A stretch of DNA of 34,612 bases. Source: Polytrichum commune. Its lineage: Eukaryota; Streptophyta; Polytrichopsida; Polytrichales; Polytrichaceae. This document shows, one piece after another, positions 1 through 9,457 of this stretch. The stretch is from contig CATNTY010000034.1 of the NCBI GenBank assembly GCA_950295325.1, positions 1 through 34,612 on the forward strand, given 5' to 3'. Below the pieces are notes generated by a model. The model was not told the origin of the DNA and did no database searches. It saw nothing but the letters and a program-made list of their open reading frames with translations. Position numbers and translations under genes: made by a program. How positions within the stretch are numbered: the stretch's first letter is position 1; each line of letters opens with the position of its first letter.

Positions 1-1
1 A

Positions 2-1645
2 AATGCCCGAGCTGCAGCCAATGGGAAGAGAGCTAGAGACCGGGCCGGGACATCCTCACCCTCGAATTCCCACAAGGTGATTTCTCCCCGTAATGTAGTT
101 CATGCCACAGAGCCCACATCAGACCCAAAACTCAAATTATGGTTAGGATTTGAAGTCATGGAAAAACTTGCAATTGAGCAAGGAATTGATGAGTTATTTA
201 ATGATGAAACCATTGCTGATAGAACCACAAGAGGCATCCCCCGTAAGGAAGCCGAGGAATTAGAGAGTGTAAGCATTTCATACCCAAGAGTGCCACAAAC
301 TTTGTACCCAAGTGAGAGAAGTGATGGATTACCGGGTCAACATCTTAACCTCACTCAACTCCCATCAGAGATAGAAACTGATCCCATCTCTTGCATGTCC
401 CTAGACTTTCAAATTGCCATTCATTTTCAACTCCCCAACAACCCCCTATTTCATAACCATGTCAAAGAGCTTGTTAAAGAGAGGCTAAATGACATGCACA
501 TTCCACTAGGAACTAACCTCATCGAACCTATCTCGGTTCTATGCATGAGTATTAAGAGAGGAGGGGTTAAGGGCGTTTGGGTTGGGATAGTCAAACTCCA
601 CCTCCTTCACCCCCAAACCGATGGAGTAGCCTTACTCACGGGTCTTAGACCCTTCATTCTCCACCTTGAGCCCCACTCAAATGTTGGAAGCCTAGGCAAG
701 ATATGTAAATCATATCACTCCATTGCTAGGAATAACAACCTCTCCATCAAAATTTCAAATGACACTCTAGTAGGATTGACATCTCATGCTCTCTTTCTTG
801 ATATCCTTGAAAATAGCTTTAGAAGAGGTCATAACTTTGAAATTGTAGAAATACAAAAGACCACCGCTAACAACCATGCCTACATTGTTGCTCCTACCCC
901 CCTACAAGCTAAGAAAATACAAACCCTCCAAATATCCACACACCACCAAATTCTTGATGGGCAAGTAACAAAGGGCCCCTCTCTTACTATGGAGCAAAAG
1001 GCAAGGAAAGAGGCTCTTACCCTAACATTCTACAACCTCCCCATTTTGATGAATATTGAAGACACCTCCCTTGAAATTTGCAAGGTACTAGGAACCAAAA
1101 ATGTGGTATCCATTTGGTTCCACAAGCAAGATGGCTTGAGACACAATGGGAGTGCCAATGTGGAATGCCTCAACCCCTTTGTGTATAGGAAGCTTGTGGG
1201 TAAAGAAGCAAAAATTGGGGCCTACCATGTGGAAATTACCCCACACCGCCGTAGCCTAGATGGTAATGACAAACCCCCCAAAGAGTTACTAATCAAATTT
1301 GGTTTTGAAGATACTAATACGTGTTTGGTAAACACAATTGAAGCCATCCAAAACCAAACACAAGGAGAAGAAAGTGCAACAAAGGGGGATGTTCTTACTG
1401 TCATGAAAGAGGCCATTGAGGAAGGTAACAAAAAACTCAAACTTGAACTCCACAAGGATATGAAGGAGTTAAAAGATGACATAGTAAGAGAAGCACACAT
1501 CTATGCGGATGAAATAAACGATAAACTCAAAAAACAGATGATGGACATCCAAAGCACCTTGACTTTGGCACTTACGGGAATGCAACAAATTACGGGTGTG
1601 GTTAAACCAAACCTTATGCTAAAGGACCAACCAAATGTGGATTGA
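2..1645 (+). CDS. LINE ORF1 protein, 5'-partial (RRM-like plus coiled coil)
   Basis: This frame is open from the left edge of the window to a TGA at 1643-1645, 547 codons. There is no ATG near the left edge, only a GTG at 77, so the true start lies upstream. The role is probably that of a LINE ORF1 nucleic-acid-binding protein that packages element RNA. About 1015-1260 encodes an RRM-like stretch: TFYNLP resembles RNP2, GSANVEC resembles RNP1, and the segment ends AYHVEITPH. About 1390-1560 is a Lys/Glu-rich heptad-like segment (KLELHKDMKELKDDIV) that should form a coiled coil, as in other ORF1 proteins. No CCHC zinc knuckle was seen. Base use is balanced, unlike the G-poor DNA that starts just after the stop. 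The N-terminal 300 residues are not recognised. The RRM call is by motif only. Confidence 0.72.
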   Translation, partial: NARAAANGKRARDRAGTSSPSNSHKVISPRNVVHATEPTSDPKLKLWLGFEVMEKLAIEQGIDELFNDETIADRTTRGIPRKEAEELESVSISYPRVPQTLYPSERSDGLPGQHLNLTQLPSEIETDPISCMSLDFQIAIHFQLPNNPLFHNHVKELVKERLNDMHIPLGTNLIEPISVLCMSIKRGGVKGVWVGIVKLHLLHPQTDGVALLTGLRPFILHLEPHSNVGSLGKICKSYHSIARNNNLSIKISNDTLVGLTSHALFLDILENSFRRGHNFEIVEIQKTTANNHAYIVAPTPLQAKKIQTLQISTHHQILDGQVTKGPSLTMEQKARKEALTLTFYNLPILMNIEDTSLEICKVLGTKNVVSIWFHKQDGLRHNGSANVECLNPFVYRKLVGKEAKIGAYHVEITPHRRSLDGNDKPPKELLIKFGFEDTNTCLVNTIEAIQNQTQGEESATKGDVLTVMKEAIEEGNKKLKLELHKDMKELKDDIVREAHIYADEINDKLKKQMMDIQSTLTLALTGMQQITGVVKPNLMLKDQPNVD

Positions 1646-3552
1646 CCACAAACCGCCAAGAAATAAAAAAGTATTTATCACAATACTACCATATACATAT
1701 ATACATATATAGACATATACATGAAACATATACTGGAATAACTACAAAATACCATAACAACAAAGAAGGTATTCCACAACACCCAAAAAACCATATGGAA
1801 TACAAATACAAAACATGCCTCATATACCCGAATAAATACAATATACAACAAAAAACTACATACCCAATACTTAAACCAAAATACAATCCCCACATACAAA
1901 ACAACAAACATAGAAAGTACTACCATTCAACGTACAATGGTCACACAAAGCATACCCTCAACTCAAAATACCTCCCACCTCATTCAAAAAACAATCTCCA
2001 TACGAAATACGGTAAGTGCCCAAAACGCATACTCCATCCAACGAACGGATGTCATCTAAAACGCATATTTCATCCAAAACATAGTTCACACCCAAAACAA
2101 GCAACACATCCCAACTCAAAACCACACCTACAAAATAAACTTCACTCTAAACACAACCCACATCTAAACCCCAAACCCTGCCCCCTCTCAAACCCTAACT
2201 CCTATTTCAATCACAAAAGACACCCAAAAAGCAAAATGGCATCGGCCTACCGGCCTTACCACAATCCTAATGGCCAACATCACTTCATAAATAATTGGAA
2301 ACCTCACTCAATAACAATTCAAATACCAACAAACCATGCAAAATTACACTCCGTACCCAAACAACCAAAAAACATTATACCCACCCTACCCAATATCCCT
2401 CCCATAACAAAACTTGCACTCACCAAATATCAAAAACCAAATAAGAAAAAACCAAAGATACTCAACTTATATAAATACTACCTCATTACATCAAGTATAT
2501 CAAGTACGCATCAAAAACCTCGCACAATAACAACGTACATCCCTAAAGACAATAAATTACATCCTAAACATCATTCACACCCAAAGTACAAACAATACTC
2601 AACAAACAAAATGGCCTCGGCCTACTGGCCTCGCCATAAAACTAACCGCAAACTCCACCTCACTAATTGGAAACCTACCCCAATAACAAACCAAACATCT
2701 AAACACGATGCAAACGCATACCCCTTAACCAAACAACAAGAAAACATAATACCTGCCCTACATCACACCTCCTCTAAAATTAACCGCGCACTCATTAAAA
2801 TACCAAAAATCAAAACAACTAACCTACATAAATACTACCCCTCTACCTCAAGTACAACAAAAGTAAATCAAATATCTATAAACAAACCAAATTACACTAA
2901 CCACCCACACAACAACAACCCAAAACATACTCTCCGAACAAAACACACCACACATCCAAATTATACTTCTCATCCAAAACACAAAATACAACGGCCTCAC
3001 TCACAATGTAGGTACCTCACAAGCAACGAACTTCATCCTACATCCAAACCGCATCCAAAATATAGGCTACACCCTAAACAAAGGCCACACCCACAACTAA
3101 ATCCCCCCCTCACATCTAAACAATCAAGTAACATTACACATGCCCTGAATTACGGAAAGTACCCAAAACACATACCACATCCAATGAACTACCTCCATCC
3201 AAGATATGGATCCCATCCAAAACACATAAGCCACTCAACACATATATCTCATCCAAAACATAACCCACATCATGAACAAGGAACCTACCCTAACCTAAAG
3301 GCATGCCAACAAAATAGACTACATCCTAAACATAAACCCCAACAAAAATCCGTACTCTACCCCCACTCACAACCAGACCCCTACTCAAAATACAAACGAC
3401 ACCCAACAAACAAAATGGCCTCGGCCTACCGGCCTCGCCACAAAACTAACCGAAAAAATCACCTCACCAACTGGAAACCTACCTTAGTAACAAATCAAGT
3501 ACCTAAATACTATGTGAACTCACGCCCCTTATCTAAACAACAGAAAACATAA
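1606..3552 (+). CDS. His-Pro-Lys-rich repetitive open frame between ORF1 and ORF2
   Basis: A frame is open from 1606 (after a TAA at 1603) to a TAA at 3550-3552. It overlaps the last 40 bases of ORF1 in the -1 frame. The first ATG in frame is at 1795; none sits at the overlap. The translation is low complexity, dominated by HPKH/HPKY-type triplets, and interrupted by three copies of a better conserved module starting MASAY (codons at 2236, 2611 and 3415). All three modules read in this one frame, and no other plus-strand frame stays open, which argues that it is or was coding. The stop at 3550 follows a one-base loss in module 3 (module 2 reads QQEN at the same place), after which the same type of sequence continues in another frame. 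It may be the former N-terminal part of ORF2, or tandemly copied leader DNA that is no longer translated. Function unknown. Confidence 0.4.
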   Translation, partial: TKPYAKGPTKCGLTTNRQEIKKYLSQYYHIHIYIYRHIHETYTGITTKYHNNKEGIPQHPKNHMEYKYKTCLIYPNKYNIQQKTTYPILKPKYNPHIQNNKHRKYYHSTYNGHTKHTLNSKYLPPHSKNNLHTKYGKCPKRILHPTNGCHLKRIFHPKHSSHPKQATHPNSKPHLQNKLHSKHNPHLNPKPCPLSNPNSYFNHKRHPKSKMASAYRPYHNPNGQHHFINNWKPHSITIQIPTNHAKLHSVPKQPKNIIPTLPNIPPITKLALTKYQKPNKKKPKILNLYKYYLITSSISSTHQKPRTITTYIPKDNKLHPKHHSHPKYKQYSTNKMASAYWPRHKTNRKLHLTNWKPTPITNQTSKHDANAYPLTKQQENIIPALHHTSSKINRALIKIPKIKTTNLHKYYPSTSSTTKVNQISINKPNYTNHPHNNNPKHTLRTKHTTHPNYTSHPKHKIQRPHSQCRYLTSNELHPTSKPHPKYRLHPKQRPHPQLNPPLTSKQSSNITHALNYGKYPKHIPHPMNYLHPRYGSHPKHISHSTHISHPKHNPHHEQGTYPNLKACQQNRLHPKHKPQQKSVLYPHSQPDPYSKYKRHPTNKMASAYRPRHKTNRKNHLTNWKPTLVTNQVPKYYVNSRPLSKQQKT

Positions 3553-4432
3553 TACCCACCCTACACCACATCCCCTCTACAACAAAACTAACATTCATCA
3601 AAAATCAAAAACCAAGTAAGACACAACCAAAAACAACTAACCTATATAGATACTTCCCTACTATCTCAAGTACATCAAATATTAAACTTATAAATGTACC
3701 AAATTACACTAACAACTACACAAAATACAACCCCCGAACACAACACACTACGCACCCAAATTTTACCACCCATCCAAAACAAAAAATACAACAGCCTCTC
3801 TCACAATACAAGTACTCATCAAAAAATAGATTCCACCCTAAACTCAAACCACATCCAAAGCATAGTTTACATCCTAAACACAATACACAACCAAAACCTA
3901 AACCTTCCCCCGCACCTAAACAACCTAGTAACATCACACACACCCCACCCAACCCGATTACCATAATTAAAACCATAAGCATGAAAAACCTAAAAACAAA
4001 CAAAACACGCCCTTCACCCAATCAATTAGGAAATATAACACCCCCCCCCCCCCACAACAAGATTCCTACCCAAAACAAAAAATACCTCGGTCCCACCCAC
4101 AATACTATTCTCATCCAAGATATAGCCCTCACCAAAAGCACAATCTTCATCCAAAGGGTAAGCTTCATCCAAACCATAGAGTCCACCTAAAACATATACT
4201 TCATCCAAAAGCCAAAATATACCCAAAACACAAATACCAACAACCGTATTGGTACCAACCAAAACAAGAAACCCAATCCAACTCAAAATCTCACAAGCCT
4301 CACCCTACATACAACTTGTACCTAAACCCCACACCTTACCCCCACTCCAAACACCACCTACACCCTAAATACAAACCCTACCAAAAACATAAACACCCAT
4401 ATTCAAAATACAATCCCTACCCAAATAACAAA
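1979..4432 (+). repeat. Tandemly reiterated inter-ORF modules of the LINE
   Basis: The region is built from two repeating parts. One is a short-period A/C-rich repeat around CATCCAAAA (His-Pro-Lys). The other is a module beginning with ATGGCCTCGGCCTACCGG and ending near a Tyr-Tyr-rich segment; copies start at 2236, 2611 and 3415, and the fourth, at 4433, is the start of ORF2. The tails after modules 2 and 3 also match each other (both contain PNYTN, HTTHPN and SNITH), so a larger unit of about 0.8-1 kb was duplicated as well. A run of 13 C at 4041-4053 marks a frame change: downstream of it the ORF2 frame is open all the way to 8611. Spacings between module starts are 375, 804 and 1018 bases. 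Confidence 0.8.
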
Positions 4433-7400
4433 ATGGCCTCGGCCTACCGGCCTCGCCACATAAATAACACATACCACTTCATAAAAAATTGGAAACCTAA
4501 CTCAGTAACAAACCCACTACCTACAAACAATGCAACGTCACACTTCTCACCCGAACTAGTAGAAAAAACCACTCCCGCTATGCCTAACCTCTTTTCCACA
4601 ACCAAATTCACATGTTTGAAATATCTTAAAATAAATATGAGAAAACCAAAAACACTTCAATTCTACGGATATTACTTCATTGACATACTAGATCTACTAA
4701 AATGCGGAGATATTGAACTTAACCCGGGACCAATGCCTGATATTCTACGAACACACCCTATTACACACAAAAAAAGAGCCAACACGTATTTTATCCCAAA
4801 TACTATAAAACTACAACCTGAATACCAACACCTAGCAAATACATTCGCCCCTATCCTAAAACACACACACCGACTACACCTCCAAGCAATCACCACATAC
4901 CCACATCTACACCATTATACCCAAACACAAAACCAGTCGCCACCAACCCATATGCTATACGCCCTAATTATTACCATCCACCCCGCAATGGACATATGCA
5001 ATAACATGCTAGCCCAACCCCAAAACTACCACTTTAATAACATATGGACCAACACGTTAATCATTAGGCTAGCTAACCTCACCAACCCCCCTGAGCGACA
5101 CATACTGACACCGCACCCCTACACAACATTCATAGAAAACAATCAACATATAATACTCCCTCAAAACTCAATACACACAAAAATATACGAATTCATCCAC
5201 AACCAAGTAACCACACCCACATCAACCACCCTCAAGAAAGAATTCCCTTTCCTCCCAAACCAGTTGATAACCGAAACACTTAGATGTTTAGAAAACATCA
5301 GCGAATACTCACACCCACCCCCACTCCCAGCCGCTCCTACACCAATCACAAGAATAAACACCAACACCGAATATGAAACAATCATAATAACTTGGAATGC
5401 GTCATCACTCAACACATCATTACCAAACTTACAAAGCTTAATAAACAACTCTCTAAACAACACAGCAATCATACACATCCAAGAAACCAAACTTACTGCA
5501 AACAAATCTACGAAATATATACAAAATCTATTCCCGGAATTCAAACTCATTTTCAACAACACACACGCATTCACAAGGTGCATCCAACAAATGATGTCTT
5601 ATACCCCCGGAAGAGGTGGCCTACTTACACTTATCCATCATAAATATGCATTCCCAGGGAATGTCACCAAAATCCCCACACCAGCAAACATCTCTCCATA
5701 TCTACAAATAATAAAAATAAATAACCACCCACTAATACATTGGCTAATCATACACATGTATATGCCCACGCACTTAGAAGACACATGTCTTATCCCACAC
5801 CTTAAGAATGAAATCACTAACCAAATCACTATACACCCTAATCACATATACACACTATGCGGAGACTTTAACAGAGATATTGCACTCAGGGGCAGACAAA
5901 ATAACAACACTAACACCCCCCCACAAGAAGAAGACTTCCAATGGAAAAACTTCACCACATCTCTCAACTTAGAATATATTCAAACCAACACTAGTATCTC
6001 CAGACAAGGTGGATACAACTACACATCAAGAAGCCTAATAGATGGTTTCTATATTCACTTCCCAGACAACAACAAATTTACCTTCACTACAAACACAAAC
6101 ATGAATCTAAATTCAGATCACTATCCAGTCACATTACACATCCCACACAACACACTTATAGCCAGACCCCCACCCCCTACAAACACCTCACCAACTAGAA
6201 TATTGAACCCGATACCACCTGAAAACCTAGAAAAATTCAACATAACATTCTTTGAAGAAAACTCCATCCAACTTAAAATACTTACCACACTCTTAGAAAA
6301 CCACCAACACTTAACATCTGATCAATGGCAAGTTACATGTACATCACTGGACTACATTATAAACAAAATCTCAGAAACAATTGAAAAAACCTGCAAAGCA
6401 GATCCACTACCCAACCTTGCAACCAGAACATCGCAACAAGGTGGTTTTCTACCACGTAAACTAGCTAGAGAATGGAAAAGGCACCTCAACACATATCACC
6501 TCATCAGGAAAGCCATTTACATAGCACAACATGACCCACGCTGGCAAGTGCACCCCATCCTAAACGATATCCGAAACCACCAACACGTCAGCATTCCGCA
6601 CCCACCCGCTACAGCAGCATCCCTTGATGAATGGATTAACACAATAGCAGCCATCGCAAAAATTGCAAATAAAGAAGCCAGAAAAATCACCACAAAATAT
6701 ACTAGAGACTGCATTCTAAAAGCCGTATCGAAATACCGCCAAATGTATGAAAAAAACCCCAAGAAAATAAACCGAAAAGTCTTCAAAAACACTGAAACCT
6801 CACCTCTTGACTCCATCATTGATAGACAAAACAACATATTAACCAACCCTGTAGACATTGCATCAGAGATTTACGCACAACAATCCATCAGTAACCGCCC
6901 AACAGTCCCCACATGCCACCATCAAAATACACATCCACTACACTGTACATGTGGAGTCAGACAATACCCATGGCACGACTTAGAAGGATACATAATTGAC
7001 AAACGAGGCGAACCCCAAATCCCCTTACACACATATTTTGATCAAGAAACCTACGACTTCTGTCTTAAAAACCTAAGTAATAACAAAGCTTCAGGCCCAG
7101 ACAAAATTTCCAACTCAATCCTAAAAAATATGCCTCCGCGCTTTCACAAATTACTTTTCCTATTCTTTAAGCACTGCTATAAACAAAAACAAATTCCCGC
7201 ATCATGGAAAACTAGCCTAACAGTTTTATTATATAAAAAATGTAACCCATCACAACTAACAAATCACAGACCTATTGCACTAGCTAACACCATATATAAA
7301 CTTTACACAAGTACACTAACATCTATCCTATCAGCATACGGAGAAAGATACCAAATACTACACGATAGCCAAGAAGGGTTCAGAGCAGAAAGAAACACCT

Positions 7401-8611
7401 CCAGACAAATCCAAATACTAATTGCAGTGCTTGAAGACGCAAGACTCACAAACCAAGATATATACATTTTTTACATTGACTTCAAAAACGCCTTTGGCTC
7501 CATTGACCACGCCAGACTCTTAGCCATAATGAAAGACTTGGGTTACCCCAATGACTCAATAAACCTCATAGAAAATATATACTCACAATCTTCAACCATA
7601 TTCACTGGCGAACACTTCGGAAAAATCCTACCAATCCACATTCAAAGAGGTACAATACAAGGCGATACCCTTAGCCCATACTTATTCATTATATTTCTAG
7701 AACCCCTACTCAGATGGCTACAACAAGGAAACAATGGATATACTTTCGGTACGTCCAGAGTTAAAATCTCATCAGCTGCATATGCAGACGACCTTGCAGC
7801 AATCGCCAACAAACTAGAGACACTACAAACACAATTAAATAAACTAGGCAAATTCTGCGAATGGGCAAGAATGGACCTAGGAATACCAAAATGCGCAGTA
7901 ACTGGATGCCCAAATAAATCTAAACTTAACCCCACAACCTTCAAGGCCCTAATCCAATCCATCAACATAAACTATAGAAACCAACCTATACCAGTCCTAA
8001 ACCAACACGAACCCTATACATACCTAGGAATAAATCTCGCACTATCACTTAAGTGGAAAACACAAATAAATACCACTACAGCTAAAGTAATCAAACAATG
8101 TCAAGCCCTCGTAGTATGCCCAGCTACTATGAAACAAAAAATCAACATGGCTGATACAGTCATACGCGCTGGAATAGCATATAGCTTTTATGCAGTACCA
8201 TACTCCATACCAGCCATAAAAAAACTTGACAAAAAAATCATCGCACTCCATAAAACAATATGCGGAATACCCAAATGCACATCTAATATTACTACACAAC
8301 TCCCCCACAACATATTTGGAATTGAAGCATTTTCACTACAAAATGCCTACCTACGGTGTATTGGAGAGCAACTACAAAACGCCCTTAACGATAAAGGCCG
8401 AATTGGCAAAATTTATACCGGCCTAACGCAATTTATACTTGCCAAATACGGAGGTTCTAAAGAAATTACCCGTATTAAATACTACCATTGTGTTAGATCA
8501 CCTATTACTAGAACATTATTTCTGCTCAAGCATGATGCAGGAGTCCACCTTAAAAATACAATAAACAACTTCCTCCTACACCCATCCCCACTTAAAAACG
8601 CGTGGATGTAA
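4433..8611 (+). CDS. LINE ORF2, N-terminal part: leader, 2A-like motif, AP endonuclease, reverse transcriptase
   Basis: The start is taken at ATG 4433 (context AACAAAATGG, favourable in plants); the frame is open further upstream to about 4055 but has no ATG there. To the TAA at 8609 it encodes 1392 residues. Residues 93-100 are DIELNPGP, a 2A-like ribosome-skipping motif. Residues about 317-567 form an APE-type endonuclease: TWN at 320-322, QETK at 350-353, GDFN at 477-480, ID ending at D537, SDH at 561-563. Residues about 870-1170 form the RT: ASGPDKIS, NHRPIAL, YIDFKNAFG (catalytic D1016), QGDTLSP and YADD at 1117-1120. All catalytic residues of both enzymes appear intact. The protein would nick target DNA and reverse-transcribe element RNA by target-primed reverse transcription. 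The TAA falls where the sense frame clearly continues, so it reads as a nonsense mutation (CAA to TAA would do it), not a natural end. Confidence 0.9.
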   Translation: MASAYRPRHINNTYHFIKNWKPNSVTNPLPTNNATSHFSPELVEKTTPAMPNLFSTTKFTCLKYLKINMRKPKTLQFYGYYFIDILDLLKCGDIELNPGPMPDILRTHPITHKKRANTYFIPNTIKLQPEYQHLANTFAPILKHTHRLHLQAITTYPHLHHYTQTQNQSPPTHMLYALIITIHPAMDICNNMLAQPQNYHFNNIWTNTLIIRLANLTNPPERHILTPHPYTTFIENNQHIILPQNSIHTKIYEFIHNQVTTPTSTTLKKEFPFLPNQLITETLRCLENISEYSHPPPLPAAPTPITRINTNTEYETIIITWNASSLNTSLPNLQSLINNSLNNTAIIHIQETKLTANKSTKYIQNLFPEFKLIFNNTHAFTRCIQQMMSYTPGRGGLLTLIHHKYAFPGNVTKIPTPANISPYLQIIKINNHPLIHWLIIHMYMPTHLEDTCLIPHLKNEITNQITIHPNHIYTLCGDFNRDIALRGRQNNNTNTPPQEEDFQWKNFTTSLNLEYIQTNTSISRQGGYNYTSRSLIDGFYIHFPDNNKFTFTTNTNMNLNSDHYPVTLHIPHNTLIARPPPPTNTSPTRILNPIPPENLEKFNITFFEENSIQLKILTTLLENHQHLTSDQWQVTCTSLDYIINKISETIEKTCKADPLPNLATRTSQQGGFLPRKLAREWKRHLNTYHLIRKAIYIAQHDPRWQVHPILNDIRNHQHVSIPHPPATAASLDEWINTIAAIAKIANKEARKITTKYTRDCILKAVSKYRQMYEKNPKKINRKVFKNTETSPLDSIIDRQNNILTNPVDIASEIYAQQSISNRPTVPTCHHQNTHPLHCTCGVRQYPWHDLEGYIIDKRGEPQIPLHTYFDQETYDFCLKNLSNNKASGPDKISNSILKNMPPRFHKLLFLFFKHCYKQKQIPASWKTSLTVLLYKKCNPSQLTNHRPIALANTIYKLYTSTLTSILSAYGERYQILHDSQEGFRAERNTSRQIQILIAVLEDARLTNQDIYIFYIDFKNAFGSIDHARLLAIMKDLGYPNDSINLIENIYSQSSTIFTGEHFGKILPIHIQRGTIQGDTLSPYLFIIFLEPLLRWLQQGNNGYTFGTSRVKISSAAYADDLAAIANKLETLQTQLNKLGKFCEWARMDLGIPKCAVTGCPNKSKLNPTTFKALIQSININYRNQPIPVLNQHEPYTYLGINLALSLKWKTQINTTTAKVIKQCQALVVCPATMKQKINMADTVIRAGIAYSFYAVPYSIPAIKKLDKKIIALHKTICGIPKCTSNITTQLPHNIFGIEAFSLQNAYLRCIGEQLQNALNDKGRIGKIYTGLTQFILAKYGGSKEITRIKYYHCVRSPITRTLFLLKHDAGVHLKNTINNFLLHPSPLKNAWM
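4673..4732 (+). other. 2A-like ribosome-skipping motif in ORF2
   Basis: The codons preceding and including DIELNPGP match the 2A consensus D-(V/I)-E-x-N-P-G-P exactly, preceded by a Leu-rich stretch (ILDLLKCG) as is usual. Known: at such motifs the ribosome fails to form the Gly-Pro bond, releasing the upstream peptide and continuing from Pro; 2A-like motifs occur in some APE-type non-LTR retrotransposons of trypanosomes and animals. Inferred here: ORF2 would yield a 99-residue leader ending in NPG and an enzyme part starting with Pro, residue 100 from ATG 4433. Confidence 0.85.
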
Positions 8612-9457
8612 GAAGCACAAATGCTACAGGGTCTAAATCCCAACACCTCACTTAAGCTATTACACAAATTGCTCATACATAATATAACAACACTAGACCA
8701 AATTACCATGCCTAATGGCACCACACTAATGGCACCACACTAATGAACCTAGATAAATTCAAAATCTACCACTCCACCCCTTCCAAACTCATCCAAAGTG
8801 CACTAAACATCGCTAATCAACTATTTTGCCAACCTCTCTGTAATCCCGAATGCCCCCTACCATGCCAACGACACCATCCATCCAGATCCCTCAAAGACAA
8901 ATATATACTAAGACACCACAACATTCTACCTCACCTACCGACTCCCCCCAAATCCTCCCATCACCCCTCTACCCCCTCCCCCCAACAACATACTTAAGGA
9001 CCCCCGACAATATCCCATATACAAAATACTTGATCACAAACAAAAACAATCTACCGACCATAATGGAATAAAAAGAACAGTTACGTCATACTTATGTCAA
9101 TGGACTACAATAAATAACCACACATACAACAAATGGCAAACCCCAAGGGACCTATACCCCTATTGTGATGCCAACACATGCAACCACAATACCACCCTAC
9201 TTACCTACTACTACACGGAAAGACAACACAAACACTTCTCAAACATTATTAATGCCTACTTCTCCACCGAACAACAAAGAGACACGAGATATGTCATACC
9301 TACCACAATAATCCCACTAGCACATATCTCTATTAATGAGTGTAACCCAGAAAATGACATCGAAACCAACTCCGATACTATCCAAATACAATTCGACGTC
9401 GCTCACATATACGAAGATAATGGTAGGCACCTCATCACCATCCCGAAAACCAGACTA
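8612..9457 (+). pseudogene. Broken ORF2 linker between RT and RNase H
   Basis: This stretch encodes the RT-to-RNase H linker but needs several frame changes. After the TAA at 8609 the same frame reads on sensibly (EAQMLQGLNP...) to about 8712. A perfect 14-bp tandem duplication at 8713-8740 then shifts the frame; the sense reading resumes at 8743 in frame +1 and includes a Cys-rich cluster (CQPLCNPECPLPC, 8827-8868). A stop at 8995-8997 ends that frame. The frame of the downstream part is open from 8912 onward, and the join must lie between 8912 and 8996, where there are several C-runs (8944-8949, 8972-8983) prone to one-base slips. The three lesions together show that ORF2 was once one frame from 4433 to 11761. 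Confidence 0.8.

Noticed and set aside
3716-4286. Hydrophobic minus-strand frames opposite the HPK repeats
   Set aside because: They are the antisense reading of A/C-rich repeats (rich in Gly, Leu, Val, Phe) and mirror the sense repeat, so they are shadows.
2236-4433. CRISPR-like or LTR interpretation of the repeated modules
   Set aside because: Unit spacing is irregular (375, 804, 1018), units are long and protein-like, and there are no LTR landmarks such as TG..CA ends with a primer binding site.
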